From Gymnothorax reevesii (taxonomy: Eukaryota > Chordata > Actinopteri > Anguilliformes > Muraenidae): a DNA stretch of 64,000 nucleotides. Shown piece by piece: positions 10,854 through 21,556 of the stretch (the first letter of the stretch is position 1; the number at the start of each line of letters is the position of its first letter). The position numbers were made by a program, and so were the translations under genes. Under the pieces are notes generated by a model. That model had not been told where the DNA came from. It saw nothing but the letters and a program-made list of their open reading frames with translations, and did no database searches. The stretch spans positions 31,526,719 through 31,590,718 of the forward strand of contig CM056577.1 in assembly GCA_029721435.1 (NCBI GenBank), read 5' to 3'.

Positions 10854-12732
10854 TAACAAGACTGTTGATAAGATCATGAAACACTTCTTTTGGCCTGGGC
10901 TTCGGAAAGACGTTTCCATCTTTTGCAAAACCTGTCACACTTGTCAAGTAGTTGGAAAACACCAGTTAGACCCACCTGTAGCTCCATTGCAGCCTATCCC
11001 AGCATTTGGGGCGCCGTTCTCCAAGGTCATCGTTGATTGTGTTGGTCCATTACTCAAGACTAGATCTGGAAATCAGTACTTGTTGACAATCATGCGTGCA
11101 TCTACCAGATTCCCTGAAGCCATACCTCCACGTAACATCAAAGCAACTGCAATCTCAAAGGCTTTGATAAAGTTCTTCACGTTGTTTGGCCTTCCCAGGG
11201 AAATTCAGTCAGACCAAGGTAGCAATTTCACTTCAGGATTGTTTCAGCAGGTTGTGTATGAACTAGGTGCAAAGCAGATTCTTTCTAGTGCCTATCATCC
11301 AGAAAGTCAGGGTGCCTTAGAGCGGTTTCATTCCGCTCTCAAGACAATGATGAGGACTTATTGTTATGACCATGAGAAAGACTGGGATGAAGGGGTTCAT
11401 TTGCTGTTGTTTGCAGCTAGAGAAGCAGTGCAGGAGTCTACTGGATTCAGTCCATTTGAGCTAGTGTTTGGTCATGAAGTGAGAGGACCTTTGCTATTAT
11501 TGAGTGAACAATGGCAAGAGAAAGAGCCGCATATCAGTCTGTTAGATTATGTTAGCAAGTTCAAGGAAAGATTGCGTGCAGCTTCTGACCTTGCCAAAGA
11601 GAACTTGAAATCAAGTCAGGGAAAAATGAAAACTTGGTATGATCATAAGGCTAGAAGCCGTGAGTTTAAACCAGGAGAAAAGGTCCTTGTGTTGTTTCCC
11701 TTGCAGTCCAATCCATTGCAGGCTAGATTTCATGGTCCTTATGAAATTCTGACAAAACTCAATGATCTCAATTACATTGTGAAGACTCCAGATAGGAGAA
11801 AACCAAAACAATTGTGTCATATTAACATGCTAAAGCCTTATCATGACAGAAATGCTAGGGTTGCAGCTGTCACTTCAGATTCTCCAATGGTCGAAACGTG
11901 TGAAGATGAGGGGGAGTTTCAAGATGATGAACCAAGAATTAAAGCTGAAGTTCTTTCATGTAAATTGTCAAACACTGAAGTGTTGCAAAATCTTGATGTA
12001 AAACTCCAGCACTTAGAACCCTCACAGAGAGATCAGTTTGAAAGGTTGATCAAGAAATATGAGGATTTGTTTCCTGATGTTCCAAAGAGAGTTACAATAG
12101 CCTCTCATGATGTAGATGTTGGTGATGCCAAACCAATAAAACAGCATCCATACCGGATGAATCCTGAAAAGAGAAAGGTTGCTGAGAAAGAGGTTGAGTA
12201 CATGTTAAAACATGATATTATCAGACCCTCCAACTCCGATTGGAGTTCACCCTGTGTGCTAGTTCCAAAACCTGATGGAAGTACTAGATTCTGTACAGAT
12301 TATCGCAAAGTCAATGCTGTAACTAGAACTGATGTGTTTCCAATACCTAGGATTGATGATTGTATTGACAGAGTAGGGCAAGCAAAGTTTCTGACCAAGA
12401 TTGATTTATTGAAGGGTTATTGGTGTGTGCCTTTAACTGAGAGGGCCAAGAGCATCTCTGCTTTTGCCACACCATCTGGATTGTACCAGTATGAAGTCCT
12501 ACCCTTTGGCATGAAAAATGCCCCAGCCACGTTCCAAAGGATGATACAGTCTACAATCGCCGGATTGACACACACCGGTGCGTACATCGATGACCTGATC
12601 ACATGGAGTGACTCCTGGGAAGAACATCTAAAAGATGTAGAGACGTTGTTCCAGCGCCTGACCCAGGCTAACCTGACTGTTAGCCTGAGCAAGAGTGACT
12701 TTGGTTGTGCTACTGTCACCTATCTTGGTTAA
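10854..12732 (+). pseudogene. Gmr1-like integrase plus reverse transcriptase
   Basis: The zinc-binding domain of integrase resumes here (FFWPGL, then CKTCHTC). The catalytic core has D (VDCVGP), D (SDQGSNF) and E (YHPESQGALERF) in order, and the C-terminal part ends at about 11860. Reverse transcriptase follows without a break: the fingers (WSSPCVLVPKPDGSTRFCTDY), the LLKGYW region, LPFGMKNAPATFQR and the catalytic YIDDL at about 12582-12596. The frame ends at a TAA (12730-12732) directly after the YLG box, where related elements read on. Integrase before reverse transcriptase is the diagnostic Gmr1 order. The N-terminus is cut off by LTR-C. Confidence 0.9.
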
Positions 12733-13355
12733 GTCATAGGCCAGGGTAAGGTGGCACCCATAAATGCTAAAATCCAAGCCATCATGGACTTTCCAGTTCC
12801 TGACAACAAAAAAGCTTTGCGCCGCTTCCTTGGAATGATCGGGTACTACCGCAAGTTCTGCAAGAACTTTGCTGAGATTGCTCTCAGTCTAACTAACCAA
12901 CTGAAGAAAGGCGTAAAGTTCACTTGGGATGATGCATGCCAGAGAGCCTTCGATTGCCTGAAGTCTCTGCTGTGTCACTTCCCCGTGCTCAAATCTCCTG
13001 ACTTCAACAAACCGTTCTCCATCGCGGTCGATGCTAGCGACCAAGCTTGTGGATCTGTGCTCCTACAGAGAAGTGACTCTGATGACATTGAGCATCCCGT
13101 GGCATACTTCTCCAGGAAGTTCAATCGCCACCAAACAAACTATTCCACAATAGAGAAGGAACGTGTTGGCTCTCGTCCTTTCTTTACAAAACTTTGAAGT
13201 TTGTTTGTACAGGGGAAAAGCCAATGATTGTGTACACTGACCACAATCCGTTAATGTTTTTGAGTAAGATGAAAAACAAGAATCGGAGATTGTTGAATTG
13301 GAGTTTGATTTTACAGGAGTTTGACTTGGAAATTAAGCATGTGAAGGGTACAGAC
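12733..13355 (+). pseudogene. Gmr1-like RNase H, main part
   Basis: It continues from the stop at 12730 with the connection region (KALRRFLGMIGYYRKFCKNF) and RNase H beginning with IAVDASDQACGSVLLQ. The first open stretch ends at 13197, where a frameshift at about 13165 breaks the frame; RNase H sequence carries on in another frame to the HVKGT motif at about 13340-13355. There hAT-D is inserted. The last RNase H codons are at 14820-14851 on the other side. Confidence 0.8.
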
Positions 13356-13974
13356 TAGTGATGCGCGGGTCGGCCCGGAACCCGTGGGTCCCGCGGGTTG
13401 ACCCGCGGGTCGGGCGGGGCGGGTCAATATTTTAATAACATTTAGCGGGTGCGGGCGGGTTGGGCCAAACAGTGGCGACATCTAATTCCCACGAAATTGC
13501 GAATAAAAAGTATAATAGGCTATCGGCCTCTTGAGGGCTCTAGACATACAGCCTCGATAATATGCTCTTGTCAAACGATGTAACGCAACCTTAAGCAGGA
13601 TAGAATGCCAATTGTACCTTTCTCTCTTTCTACTCTCGATGTACACGCACTCACTAGTGCGCGGCTTAATCTTCCACAGTTAGACTGAGGATCTAAAGGT
13701 TGAATTGTAGCTCATCTTATAAATCATTCTGCAGTCAGCACCGAAATATTATATGTTAGTAGTAATTTTATTGACCTGTGGGTCCAAACAGCACATAGAC
13801 AAAACATTTTTTTCGCCACTTTACAGTGAAAGGCATATCACGATTCTTATTCAAAAATAAAATCAATTTGTTGAGGTGCTTCCGTTTATCAGCTACGTTT
13901 TCTCTGACAGCAGAGCGTGTGCTGCCATCGGCGGTAAAGACACTTCTTAGATAGGCCTAAACATTTCTATAACA

Positions 13975-14100
13975 CCATTCTATACACATATCACCCAAAC
14001 GAAGAGGTAACTTATCATTACTGGAGCATGTATGGTCATAAACTTAGTCTTGCTCTTATTAATTACCATACCATAAGACAAAGAATAATCGTGTAAAACT
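13975..14100 (-). pseudogene. Short LINE reverse-transcriptase fragment inside hAT-D
   Basis: On the minus strand a segment reads SYGMVINKSKTKFMTI, which matches the YGM-x-IN-xx-KT-K-M motif following the catalytic box of several LINE reverse transcriptases. Only about 40 codons are recognisable. It abuts the hAT dimerisation segment at about 14101, so it is either a fragment inserted into hAT-D or part of a deletion join. Confidence 0.4.
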
Positions 14101-14101
14101 C

Positions 14102-14275
14102 CATGGTGGCCAAAGCAGTTCTCTGCGTCCCAGCAACTAGCGCAACAAGCGAGCGAACCTTCAGTTCGGCTGGCCGTGTCCAGGAAGCGCGCCGTAATCG
14201 CTTGAACCCTGGCACTGTTGACGCGATTTTGTTTTTGCATAGTTTGGGAAAAACACAGGCCTACATTATAAGCTG
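14102..14275 (+). pseudogene. hAT transposase C-terminal dimerisation domain
   Basis: The + strand reads VPATSATSERTFSSAG and then RNRLNPGTVDAILFLH, the signature of the hAT C-terminal dimerisation region (the ATS/SERxFS box, then RxxLxPxxVD.L.FL). The rest of the transposase is missing. Orientation is the same as Gmr1. Confidence 0.85.
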
Positions 14276-14811
14276 TGTTGAAAAATACCCTAAAAGCCCC
14301 CCCCCCCCCCCCCAAAACAATCTTGAAATAAATATACAAAGAAAATAAAATTTCCTCGTAGACAGGATATCGCAACACTGTATGGGAGCGTAGGCGATAG
14401 CGCCAGTGCGCCACTGTCATGTTAATTTTGTTCCAGTAAAACAGCCTGTTTGCAATATTTTGCCTGATGCCATTTCGTTTGGTTGCAAAGATCAGAAATC
14501 ACGGTAAGGTTCAATTAATAGACAGCGCCTAAACGTTGTAGGCCTGTTAAGAATTCCAGCCAAAAGCCAAATGTATGTTGTGCTCCACTCAAATCCATAG
14601 CGTGACAGAGGAATCGTTTTTTTTTTTCCATTGCAAATCATGTCACACAGACCCACTGTATTCTTTTTCTCTTGCCTCCTTTTTGTGTCGGGTTGGGTTG
14701 GGCTCGGGTTGAAAATCAGTGCGAGTTTTAGCGGTTCGGGCGGGTCGGGTTAGCTGTCACGTCGGGTCGGGTTGGTGCGGGTGTTAAAAAACCTCGACCC
14801 ACGCATCGCTA

Positions 14812-14989
14812 GAACAGACAATGTAATTGCTGATTGCTTATCCCGTGTTTGAATATGTATATATATATCATGTGTTTATTTGAATATTGTATGATATGTA
14901 TATATAGACAAGTGTTCACTTAACCATTTTGTATTGAAAAGAAAAATTTTGCCTTTATGAGTCAAAATTTTTCCCTTTTGGAATGGAGG
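14812..14989 (+). other. Gmr1 RNase H end, 3' untranslated stretch and purine tract
   Basis: After hAT-D the Gmr1 sequence gives the last RNase H motif (NVIADCLSRV, about 14819-14848) and a stop. A short TATATA-rich stretch and the purine tract ggaatggagg (14980-14989) lead into the 3' LTR. Confidence 0.75.
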
Positions 14990-15489
14990 TGTAATGAGAA
15001 TAGAGGCCACTAGATGGCAGTATTTACCTTTTTTTTTTGTGAAGCTCAGACTGGAGCTATGTTCAGACATGTCCTGGACATGTCTGGGGCAAGTCCCAGA
15101 AAATTAAAAAAAAGGTCTAAATGTGGGTGGAGTCTGCAAAAGAGTATATAAGGAAAAGAATTGAGACAGTAAAGTAGTAGGGGAAATTGCAAGAAGAAGG
15201 ATACATGTGACCAGACCTGTGATTTCTGTTCAGGACCTGTGAAGTTTCTTTTGTGGATTTTTGCCTTTATTACAGCATTTTCCTCACCCAGGACATCACC
15301 AAGCCACCCCACCAAAACAAGGGACTGTAAATATTTCTTTTTTTTTATATATATATTCAATCTTGGTCTAAGTTGTAAATAGTAGTTTAGTCTTTGTTAA
15401 TTAAATGTGTTTGAGTTTTAAAAACTGTGTCTGTCATCCTTTGCTGTTGCTGTTGTGTTGTAATGTAATAACAAATTGGGGCCATAACA
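14990..15489 (+). repeat. Gmr1-like 3' LTR (500 bp)
   Basis: It is the same as the 5' LTR apart from a few substitutions and length differences in T runs and a GTT repeat. It ends CCATAACA, followed by the atgt duplication. Confidence 0.9.
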
Positions 15490-15493
15490 ATGT

Positions 15494-16546
15494 CAAAAAG
15501 AGTATGTCAGTTTTGATTATTTGGAATGTTTCTAATATGTGTAATGAACCAAAATAGTATCAACAATGCGGTTAATTTAAGTGCAATGTTCATATTGTTG
15601 GCAACTGATTTTATATTGCACAAATATACATCTCATTGTACCATGAATACTCGATTCTGATTGGCTGCAGGGTGTCCGTTAAAAAGTGTTAATGGACACC
15701 TATAAAAAAAGTTCCGGTCAAATAGCCTGATTGTTCTAAATCATTGCGCTGGCTCAAACGCTAGTTGGTAACCGTGGCAACAGAAACTCAGAACATACGT
15801 TAACATACGTTATTTCACAGTTTATTTATCACAACGGCAAGACAGTTATATATAAGATAGCTATAGAGAGAATTTTTTTTCATAACACATCTTTACTCAT
15901 GATATAACCATAGACTTCATGTTAAGGTTACACTTTTGCTGTTAAAAAATGAGTGCATGTCTGTTTTCTAAACTTAACTTCACAACTTTAACGCTAACCC
16001 GGAAGTGGGGTGCCAAAACTACAACTCCCAGCGAAGATGCAACACACAGACGTGTCTTCCGCCATTGTTTCTGTTGTTATAACAGCTGCGGCCGACCGAG
16101 CTGCAGGTTATGTGGCCAGAGCCGGTTACCTTGGCAACGCGTCACAATGAGAGATATTGAATAGTCCGCTCAGCCGCTCCTTGTGAAAAAGGCACGATTT
16201 TAACGGTAAAAAAACAACATTAACGTATTAACATTAAACAAAACTTCACCAAAATATTCCTGCGCCGGATTTTCATCCCACATTTGGTTTGTTGAAATCA
16301 GGTCATGGTAAACCAGGGTAGGAAGTCCACACATAAGCTAATGTTAGCGTTAGCTACATGGCTATTTTCGAAAAATGGACCAACCCCCGTTAGTTTTCCA
16401 AAAGGAGAGAATACAGCTATTGTAGCAATAATTAACTTCAATTACAACCCTGGTGGTTTTCTTAACATGGTAAAATACTGAAATGCAAAGACATGAAACA
16501 TGCTCGCTGTTTGGGAGGGGGGAAGCACTAGCAGTCGGCGATTTAC
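15494..16546. other. hAT-B interior, decayed
   Basis: No intact coding sequence. A hairpin-like pair, GTGTCCGTTAA and TTAATGGACAC, lies at about 15673-15701. The segment lies downstream of the BED exon donor on the minus strand and so would contain the first transposase intron. Confidence 0.4.
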
Positions 16547-16709
16547 CTTGCTGTGTGGTTCTTCTGCACGTGTTTCATAAAGTTGGATGTAGTTTCACAA
16601 GTTTTGTTACAGTTTTGGAGCAAAATTTGCACGTGGCCTCATGTTTCCTCTTCGCCAGTTGTCTGAGGTTGGTAAATGCGAACCGTATGATGCCACTGTT
16701 GGCCGTCAT
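16547..16709 (-). pseudogene. hAT-B transposase N-terminal exon with BED zinc finger
   Basis: Minus strand from an ATG at 16709. The peptide has KHEATCKFCSKTVTK, the first half of a BED finger (C-x2-C). A one-base frameshift then puts the second half, TSNFMKHVQKNH (the H-x4/5-H pair), in the next frame. The exon ends at CAAG followed by a GTAAAT donor (16545-16546). BED fingers bind the transposon ends in many hAT transposases. It lies about 350 bp from the right TIR once the 16.9-18.8 kb repeat is discounted, which supports belonging to hAT-B. It is non-functional. Confidence 0.75.
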
Positions 16710-16918
16710 TATTCCGCTGTGACTGTATGTGAAAGCGCTGTGGCACCTAGCGCTCAGACATAGCTACCAATCATATGCTGGGCTGCTTGGTAACCATGGT
16801 TATCAGGCGCCCAATGTAAATTCCCGGTTTTGATGGATTTTGACTTCAACCAATAATATGAATAGATTCCCTTGAAGCTTGTTTTGAAGGAGGACATTAA
16901 TTTCAGGGAAGGAAAAAA

Positions 16919-18832
16919 ATTAAAGCTGCAAGCAGCGTTGAGAGGGCTCGCGCACCCCTCATGCATGTTGGGGTGGCGGCAAGATCTTGATGGGTGCAGG
17001 TGTCCATTCAGTGCCATTGGACACTGCGGGACCGCGTACGATGTGATTTCCTGAGGGGAGTGCAAAAATTTTCTGGAGGGCGCTATGATACCATTTTGAC
17101 ATGCCAAACACCCCTCCCCCTCCCCTACCTGCCCTGAGACCAAGCAGCTCAAATTACACAATTACTGCTGCTGCAGCACTCACTGTCATCCTTACATCAT
17201 ATCTCATTAACCGTTTGATGGAATCAAACGCCGTTTGGTACACTTCATCAACACAACACAGGGAACATTATTATTAAGTTTGGTGGAATTTGAATCTAAA
17301 CTTTTGGAAATATTATGTTATGCCTGTCTATATATATAGAAAAATTTTGAGTGACGGACTTCAAAACACAGTATGGGTTGCAGTGTACGAAAGTTTTGCC
17401 TCGGTCTGCTTGTTTACTTGTCAAAGTTTCAGCTCATTTGGACTTTCTGGTGAATTTTGGGAGTTTTTTTTCATCCACTTCCTCTATCACTTCCTCTATC
17501 ACGGCGCCACCTAAAATTTGATGGGCCGCCATGGCCGCGCCGTTTGACAAAAGCGCACAATATTCGCAGCACTTCATCTGCAAGGCCTTAAGGCTAATAT
17601 CCCCAATTTTGAAGAGGATATGATGAACCGTCTAGGAAATCTGCATTCATATCTTGGAAGTGCACATCAAAGCCGTAAAACATGCCATTTCCTGTCGCCA
17701 GTAGGTGGTGCTGAGACTTCTAACAAATGTTGACATACAGACATCTTTAGGGTGTGACTGTCATCATATGTAGGAAGTTTCAGGCGGAAACGATTATGTA
17801 TGGCCGAGTTATAACAACATACGTCTTATGGCGAACATCAAAGTTTGCCACGCCCCCACGGCCACGCCCTAAGACTGTAGTACACGTCTTACGCAACTTT
17901 TGCTCTCACAGGTCTTATGAAGGCACAGACCGAATTTGAAGTCGATCGCATCAAATGTCTAGGAGGAGTTCGTTAAAATACGACACCTGCCAATTGCCCC
18001 AACATGACTATAAAATTCAAAATGGCTGACTTCCTGTTGGTTTTACGATAATGCTCCAGAGGCTTTTTTGTACGTTTTGACCCCCTACAGGTGACTGGCG
18101 ATTTTCATACTTGTAAGTGAAACGGTACGCGGGGGCTGCTGCATTGAAACACTATTGGCAGTGCCTAGAGGGCGCCATTCAGCCAATTTGCCACACCCAT
18201 GCCCGCAACCCCCCTCAAAAGTCAAGTACCGTACCTTATAACATATGTGCCACGTATCATGCGCCTACAAGCTATCCTCCATCTGTAATACCATAAAATG
18301 AATTAGGGGGCGCAACAGAGCTGATCTACCACGCCCGTGGCCAACTGTGATATATTTAAAATTGCATTAGAATTCACACATATGTGCAAAGTTTCGTAGG
18401 TTTTCGCGCATCTTAAAGGCCTCAAAACTGCAATTGTATATTGAAAATTTCCGCAGGAAACGGTCCACGGCTGACTTCCTGCTGAGCTAAAAAAAAATGT
18501 TAAAATCTCATGACATCGTACTTAGGGGACCTATGAGGTCACTGAATTTCGTGCACCTCCGACGAAATATGCCCAAAAATGGCCCTATGTTTGGGGGCGC
18601 TATTGAGTCCCCTGAGCACGCCCACGCCCAGTCACTCCAGAAAATGTTGAGTTTCGCCAGGCTTGAGGTCTGTGCCAAATTTGGTGCGGCTCGCACCGCG
18701 GGAAAGGCTTCAAAACGGGTCGCAAAGCCGCGGAAGTATAATAATAATAATCTCTACAAAAACAATAGGTTCCTCGCAACTTCGTTGCCAGGAGCTGTTG
18801 GCCCCTGGCGACTTCGTCGCTCGGGCCCTAAA
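16919..18832. repeat. Unclassified 1.9 kb dispersed-type repeat
   Basis: It starts TTAAAGCTGCAAGCAGCG and ends with CGACTTCGTCGCTCGGGCCC. No protein domain is visible in any frame; the short ORFs (for example 18497-19030) run through low-complexity non-coding sequence. I recall similar blocks with these ends as common in teleost intergenic DNA, so it is probably a non-autonomous mobile repeat inserted into hAT-B. No clear target duplication was found. Confidence 0.45.
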
Positions 18833-18970
18833 TATATAGAGGACTCGGTCGAGACTGTTATAACATTTAGCGAGTCCCATAGCCAAGTCCGAGTCAAAAT
18901 ACCAAGGAGTCCAAGACAAGTCCGAGACGAGACCGAGTCTGGACTCGAGTACTACAGCACTGGGGTCCCA

Positions 18971-19637
18971 ACACCGATCCCTGGGGGACGTCACTCCCCA
19001 CTATACCCAGCTCAGATGAGATATCACTGACCACTACTCTTTGTGTTCTGTCCCGTAACCAGTTTTGAATCCACTTCAGAATACCTCCTGTAACTCCAAT
19101 GGAGCTCATTTTAAAAATTAGTCTCTTATGCGGTACTGTATCGAATGCTTTCTGAAAATCCAAGTATATGATGTCATAAGCCCTGCTCTGGTCGTAAGTC
19201 CTGGTGGCCTCTTCAAAAAATTCCAGAGGGTTTGTTAGGCATGACCTTTCCTTCCGAAAACCATGTTGGCTATCCCTCAAGATACTGTTACGTTCAAGAA
19301 ATAAGTCCAGCTCATCTTTTATGATAGATTCTAATATTTTGCACGAAATGCAAGTTAAACTCACTGGCCTGTAGTTTCCTGGCTCGGTACGGTCCCCTTT
19401 CTTATATATTAGCATTATATTGCCCTGTTTACAATCATTTGGCATTTCTCCAGTTTCTAAAGACCGTCTGAAGATGGCGGATAGTGGCTTAAAGATGAAC
19501 TCACCAGCTTCCCTGAGCACTCTAGGATATAAGCCATCAGGACCGGCCGCCCTATCTGCTTTTAGTTTATGCAACTTGTCTAATACTTTGTTATCCCGAA
19601 CGTCAATTTCCGCTAAATAATCTTGAGCATTTGACAT
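18971..19637 (-). pseudogene. LINE reverse transcriptase, N-terminal half
   Basis: Ordered motifs are AAGPDGLYPRVL, GNYRPVSLT, QHGFRKERSC, YLDFQKAFDTVPH and PQGSVLGP, all standard for non-LTR reverse transcriptases of the jockey/CR1 group. It stops at the hAT-B target site, exactly at PQGSVLGP; the catalytic box is on the other fragment. Between this and the endonuclease frame (19638-19736) there is a frameshift or stop. Confidence 0.9.
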
Positions 19638-19736
19638 GCCCTCTGGCCAAATAAAGACCCCCTCTGAGGTAAAATTGTCAACAAAGTAACCGTTTCAGGC
19701 ATCCGCAATATGCTTGTTATCATATAGCATCCAGTT

Positions 19737-20558
19737 TTATTTTATGCACTTAACCTGCTCTTTAACTTTCCTTTTTCTGCTACAGTACTGAAAGAAGCTC
19801 TTCGGGTTAGTTTTTTCCCCCTCTGCAATTTGTCTTTCATACAGTCTTCTAGCATTCCTCAGCTCTTTTTTGACCACAGCTTGCATTTTACAGTATTCAG
19901 CCCTAGTATTCTCATTGTTATCCTTCTTGTACATCTTATAAAGATTCCTCTTTTCCTTCAACATCCTACGAATACTTTTGGTCGTCCACTGAGGATTCTG
20001 CTTTTTCAGCTTACTTTTGGACACCTTCGGAATGAATCTGCATTGTGATTCAAGTAAAACCCCTTTAAATCTTTCCCACATCTCATTTACGGACTTACAG
20101 TCCAGGAGTGTCTCCCATTTTATTTCAGCTGGATAGGAGTGCATCCTGTCAAAGTTTGCTCGCCTAAAATTGAAAATTTTTGTTTTAGAATACACCTTTT
20201 TAACTTCCCATGAAACATCAAAATTAACAGCAGAGTGATCACTTGTCCCAAGTGGCTCCAGTACTTCAACATTGCTAATTCTATCTGGGTCATTACAGAG
20301 CACCAAGTCTAGAATTGCCTTCTCTCTGGTAGGTTTATTAACATACTGCACCAAGAAATTATCATTTATAACATCTAGAAATTCTTCCTCCCCCCTACCA
20401 TGTCCTTTCACCATTTCCCAATTGATACCAGGATAATTTAAGTCTCCCATGATAATAGTCCCACCACCACTACAAGCTTGCGTAATCCTCCTAAAAAGCA
20501 TTTCATTGATTGTACTGTCCAAAGCTGGTGGTCGATCGCATACTCCTATGTTTAAACC
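19737..20558 (-). pseudogene. LINE endonuclease, C-terminal part
   Basis: The frame contains GGGTIIMGDLNYPGINW and LGTSDHSAVNF, the GDLN and SDH motifs of apurinic-type LINE endonucleases, followed by the linker toward reverse transcriptase (PQWTTKSIRRMLKEK). An upstream GVCDRPP motif lies at about 20520-20545. The N-terminal catalytic residues are absent because the insertion is 5'-truncated. Confidence 0.9.
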
Positions 20559-20565
20559 TATTTAA

Positions 20566-20859
20566 ATACGCTCACCTTTCTTTGAAAAGAATTTTATAAT
20601 TTTCTGAGCCCCTGCTCTGCTGGCCTCTCTCTCACTCACTCTCCTTTTCTGGTGTCCAGATTCGTGAGTGTGGGCTGCGTGTACTATTGACTGCGGTAGT
20701 TCGCGAACCTCGCGGCAAAAACGCGCAGAAAATTTTCCAAAAGGAGCACGAAGGATGGACTGAACCATTTTTAACAGGGGGGTGGTGAAATTTATTGACA
20801 GCCGACTAACTGCAGCCAGAAAGTGACGTGTCTCAGCACCCCCGCTGGCTACGCCACTG
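20566..20859 (-). mobile_element. hAT-A, 5' end segment
   Basis: The 5' TIR reads CAGTGGCGTAGCCAGCGGGG on the minus strand from 20859, a typical hAT start. The flanking 8 bases are ttggcaag (20860-20867); the matching copy would lie left of the window. The segment contains the 5' untranslated region and exon 1, and breaks at the LINE target site only ten bases after the exon 1 donor. Confidence 0.75.
20576..20787 (-). pseudogene. hAT-A transposase exon 1
   Basis: From an upstream frame the minus strand reads MVQSILRAPFGKFSAR and later SGHQKRRVSEREA and KIIKFFSKK, ending at an AAAG/GTGAGC donor (donor bases 20574-20575). The pattern SG-xx-KR, basic helix, then FF-K is usual at the N-terminus of fish hAT transposases of the ZMYM-like group. 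A related exon is at 62652-62881 on the + strand. Initiation codon not certain. Confidence 0.55.
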
Positions 20860-20867
20860 TTGGCAAG

Positions 20868-21556
20868 TACACATGCCAAAATAAAATGATTCCTTTGTTC
20901 TAAAAATGTATAGAGATCGGTAATCAACATGGTGTATCGAAATGGATTTATGACCACAATGACGTTTCATGACACCTCCTAGAAATATCAAAACCAAGAC
21001 ATTTCAATGATAAACCTACCTGGTCCGCCATGTTGGATTTACTTCACTTGAGGCCGCCATTGGGTCATTGTTACCAGGGCCTCTCTTTCAGCGCAAGTGG
21101 AACGAGGCACGGGCATCAGGCTGCCTCGACTTTGAGATGCACCCAGGGGCTTGTGTCATGTCAGGGGCTTCTGCTCCGGGTCTGAAGCTGGATAGTGTTT
21201 CACGGAAACGTCCGACTTGAGAGTAGTTCAGACCATTTCAGCTCCGTATGGCACTAGTGAACATGACAGCGAACATTATGGCACGCGTGTACTGGTACTG
21301 TCAGTGAGACACGCGCATATAATACCCAAAATTATTGTTCAGTCTTACTTGTGAAAGGTAATCCCACGTGATCTGCTTTCAATACAGCGCCGATTATTGC
21401 AAACATAGGCCGCACAAAATACTGGCATAGCTGCTCTCTTTGCTTTACTTCGATTGGCTCTGGTGCAAGCCAAGAATGAGGAGACCCATCCATTATGGCG
21501 GCGACGTTGGATTACTCCCCAGCACGTAATGAGGTGTCTACGTATATTATGTCTAT
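20868..21556. other. No recognisable gene
   Basis: Unique-looking or decayed sequence with only short ORFs on both strands. No transposon termini or conserved motifs were found. Confidence 0.4.

Larger units (their letters stand above)
13348..14819. mobile_element. hAT-D transposon in the Gmr1 RNase H
   Basis: The element is 13356-14811 (1456 bp), with TIRs starting TAGTGATGCGCGGGTC (left) and TAGCGATGCGTGGGTC (right, reverse complement). The 8-bp duplication is gtacagac (13348-13355) versus gaacagac (14812-14819), one mismatch. Both ends carry runs of GGGTCGGG-type motifs. It keeps only the C-terminal hAT dimerisation domain on the + strand and a C homopolymer of about 17 (14299-14315). It is internally deleted and cannot move alone. 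Confidence 0.85.
3365..15493 (+). mobile_element. Gmr1-like Ty3/gypsy LTR retrotransposon
   Basis: A complete LTR element with the 4-bp target duplication atgt (3365-3368 and 15490-15493), two LTRs, a primer-binding region after the 5' LTR, and a purine tract (ggaatggagg) before the 3' LTR. The order of domains is gag, protease, integrase, reverse transcriptase, RNase H. Integrase upstream of reverse transcriptase is the hallmark of the Gmr1 group (deuterostome Ty3/gypsy elements with copia-like order, named from Atlantic cod). Without its two insertions (6193-10849 and 13356-14811) it would be about 6 kb. Several stops and frameshifts inactivate it. Confidence 0.9.
2317..18962 (-). mobile_element. 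hAT-B transposon, inflated to 16.6 kb by later insertions
   Basis: The termini are inverted repeats starting CAGGGCTGTAGTCAAGTCC (left) and CAGTGCTGTAGTACTCGAGT (right, reverse complement), followed by clusters of the sub-terminal motif GTCCGAGTC. A perfect 8-bp target duplication, gggtccca, is at 2309-2316 and 18963-18970. The CAG-start TIR and 8-bp duplication identify a hAT element. It lies inside the LINE reverse transcriptase. A transposase N-terminal BED exon survives on the minus strand (16547-16709), so the element is oriented minus. It contains the Gmr1-like element (3369-15489) and a dispersed repeat (16919-18830); what is left of hAT-B itself is about 2.6 kb. Confidence 0.85.
18963..20558 (-). 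mobile_element. CR1/Rex1-type LINE, 5' segment
   Basis: It is the upstream part of the LINE whose 3' part is at 1304-2308. It holds the endonuclease C-terminal half (19737-20558) and the reverse transcriptase N-terminal half (18971-19637). It is truncated at 20558 inside the endonuclease, followed by the target duplication tatttaa (20559-20565). Confidence 0.85.

Noticed and set aside
14299..14315. Run of C as a regulatory signal
   Set aside because: A homopolymer in a dead element; most likely replication slippage.
13980..14420. 146-codon minus-strand ORF in hAT-D
   Set aside because: Only its end (13975-14100) is recognisable as a reverse transcriptase fragment; the rest is antisense to the hAT dimerisation domain.
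18497..19030. 177-codon + strand ORF
   Set aside because: It runs across three unrelated repeats (16.9-18.8 kb repeat, hAT-B TIR and antisense LINE), so it is a chance frame.
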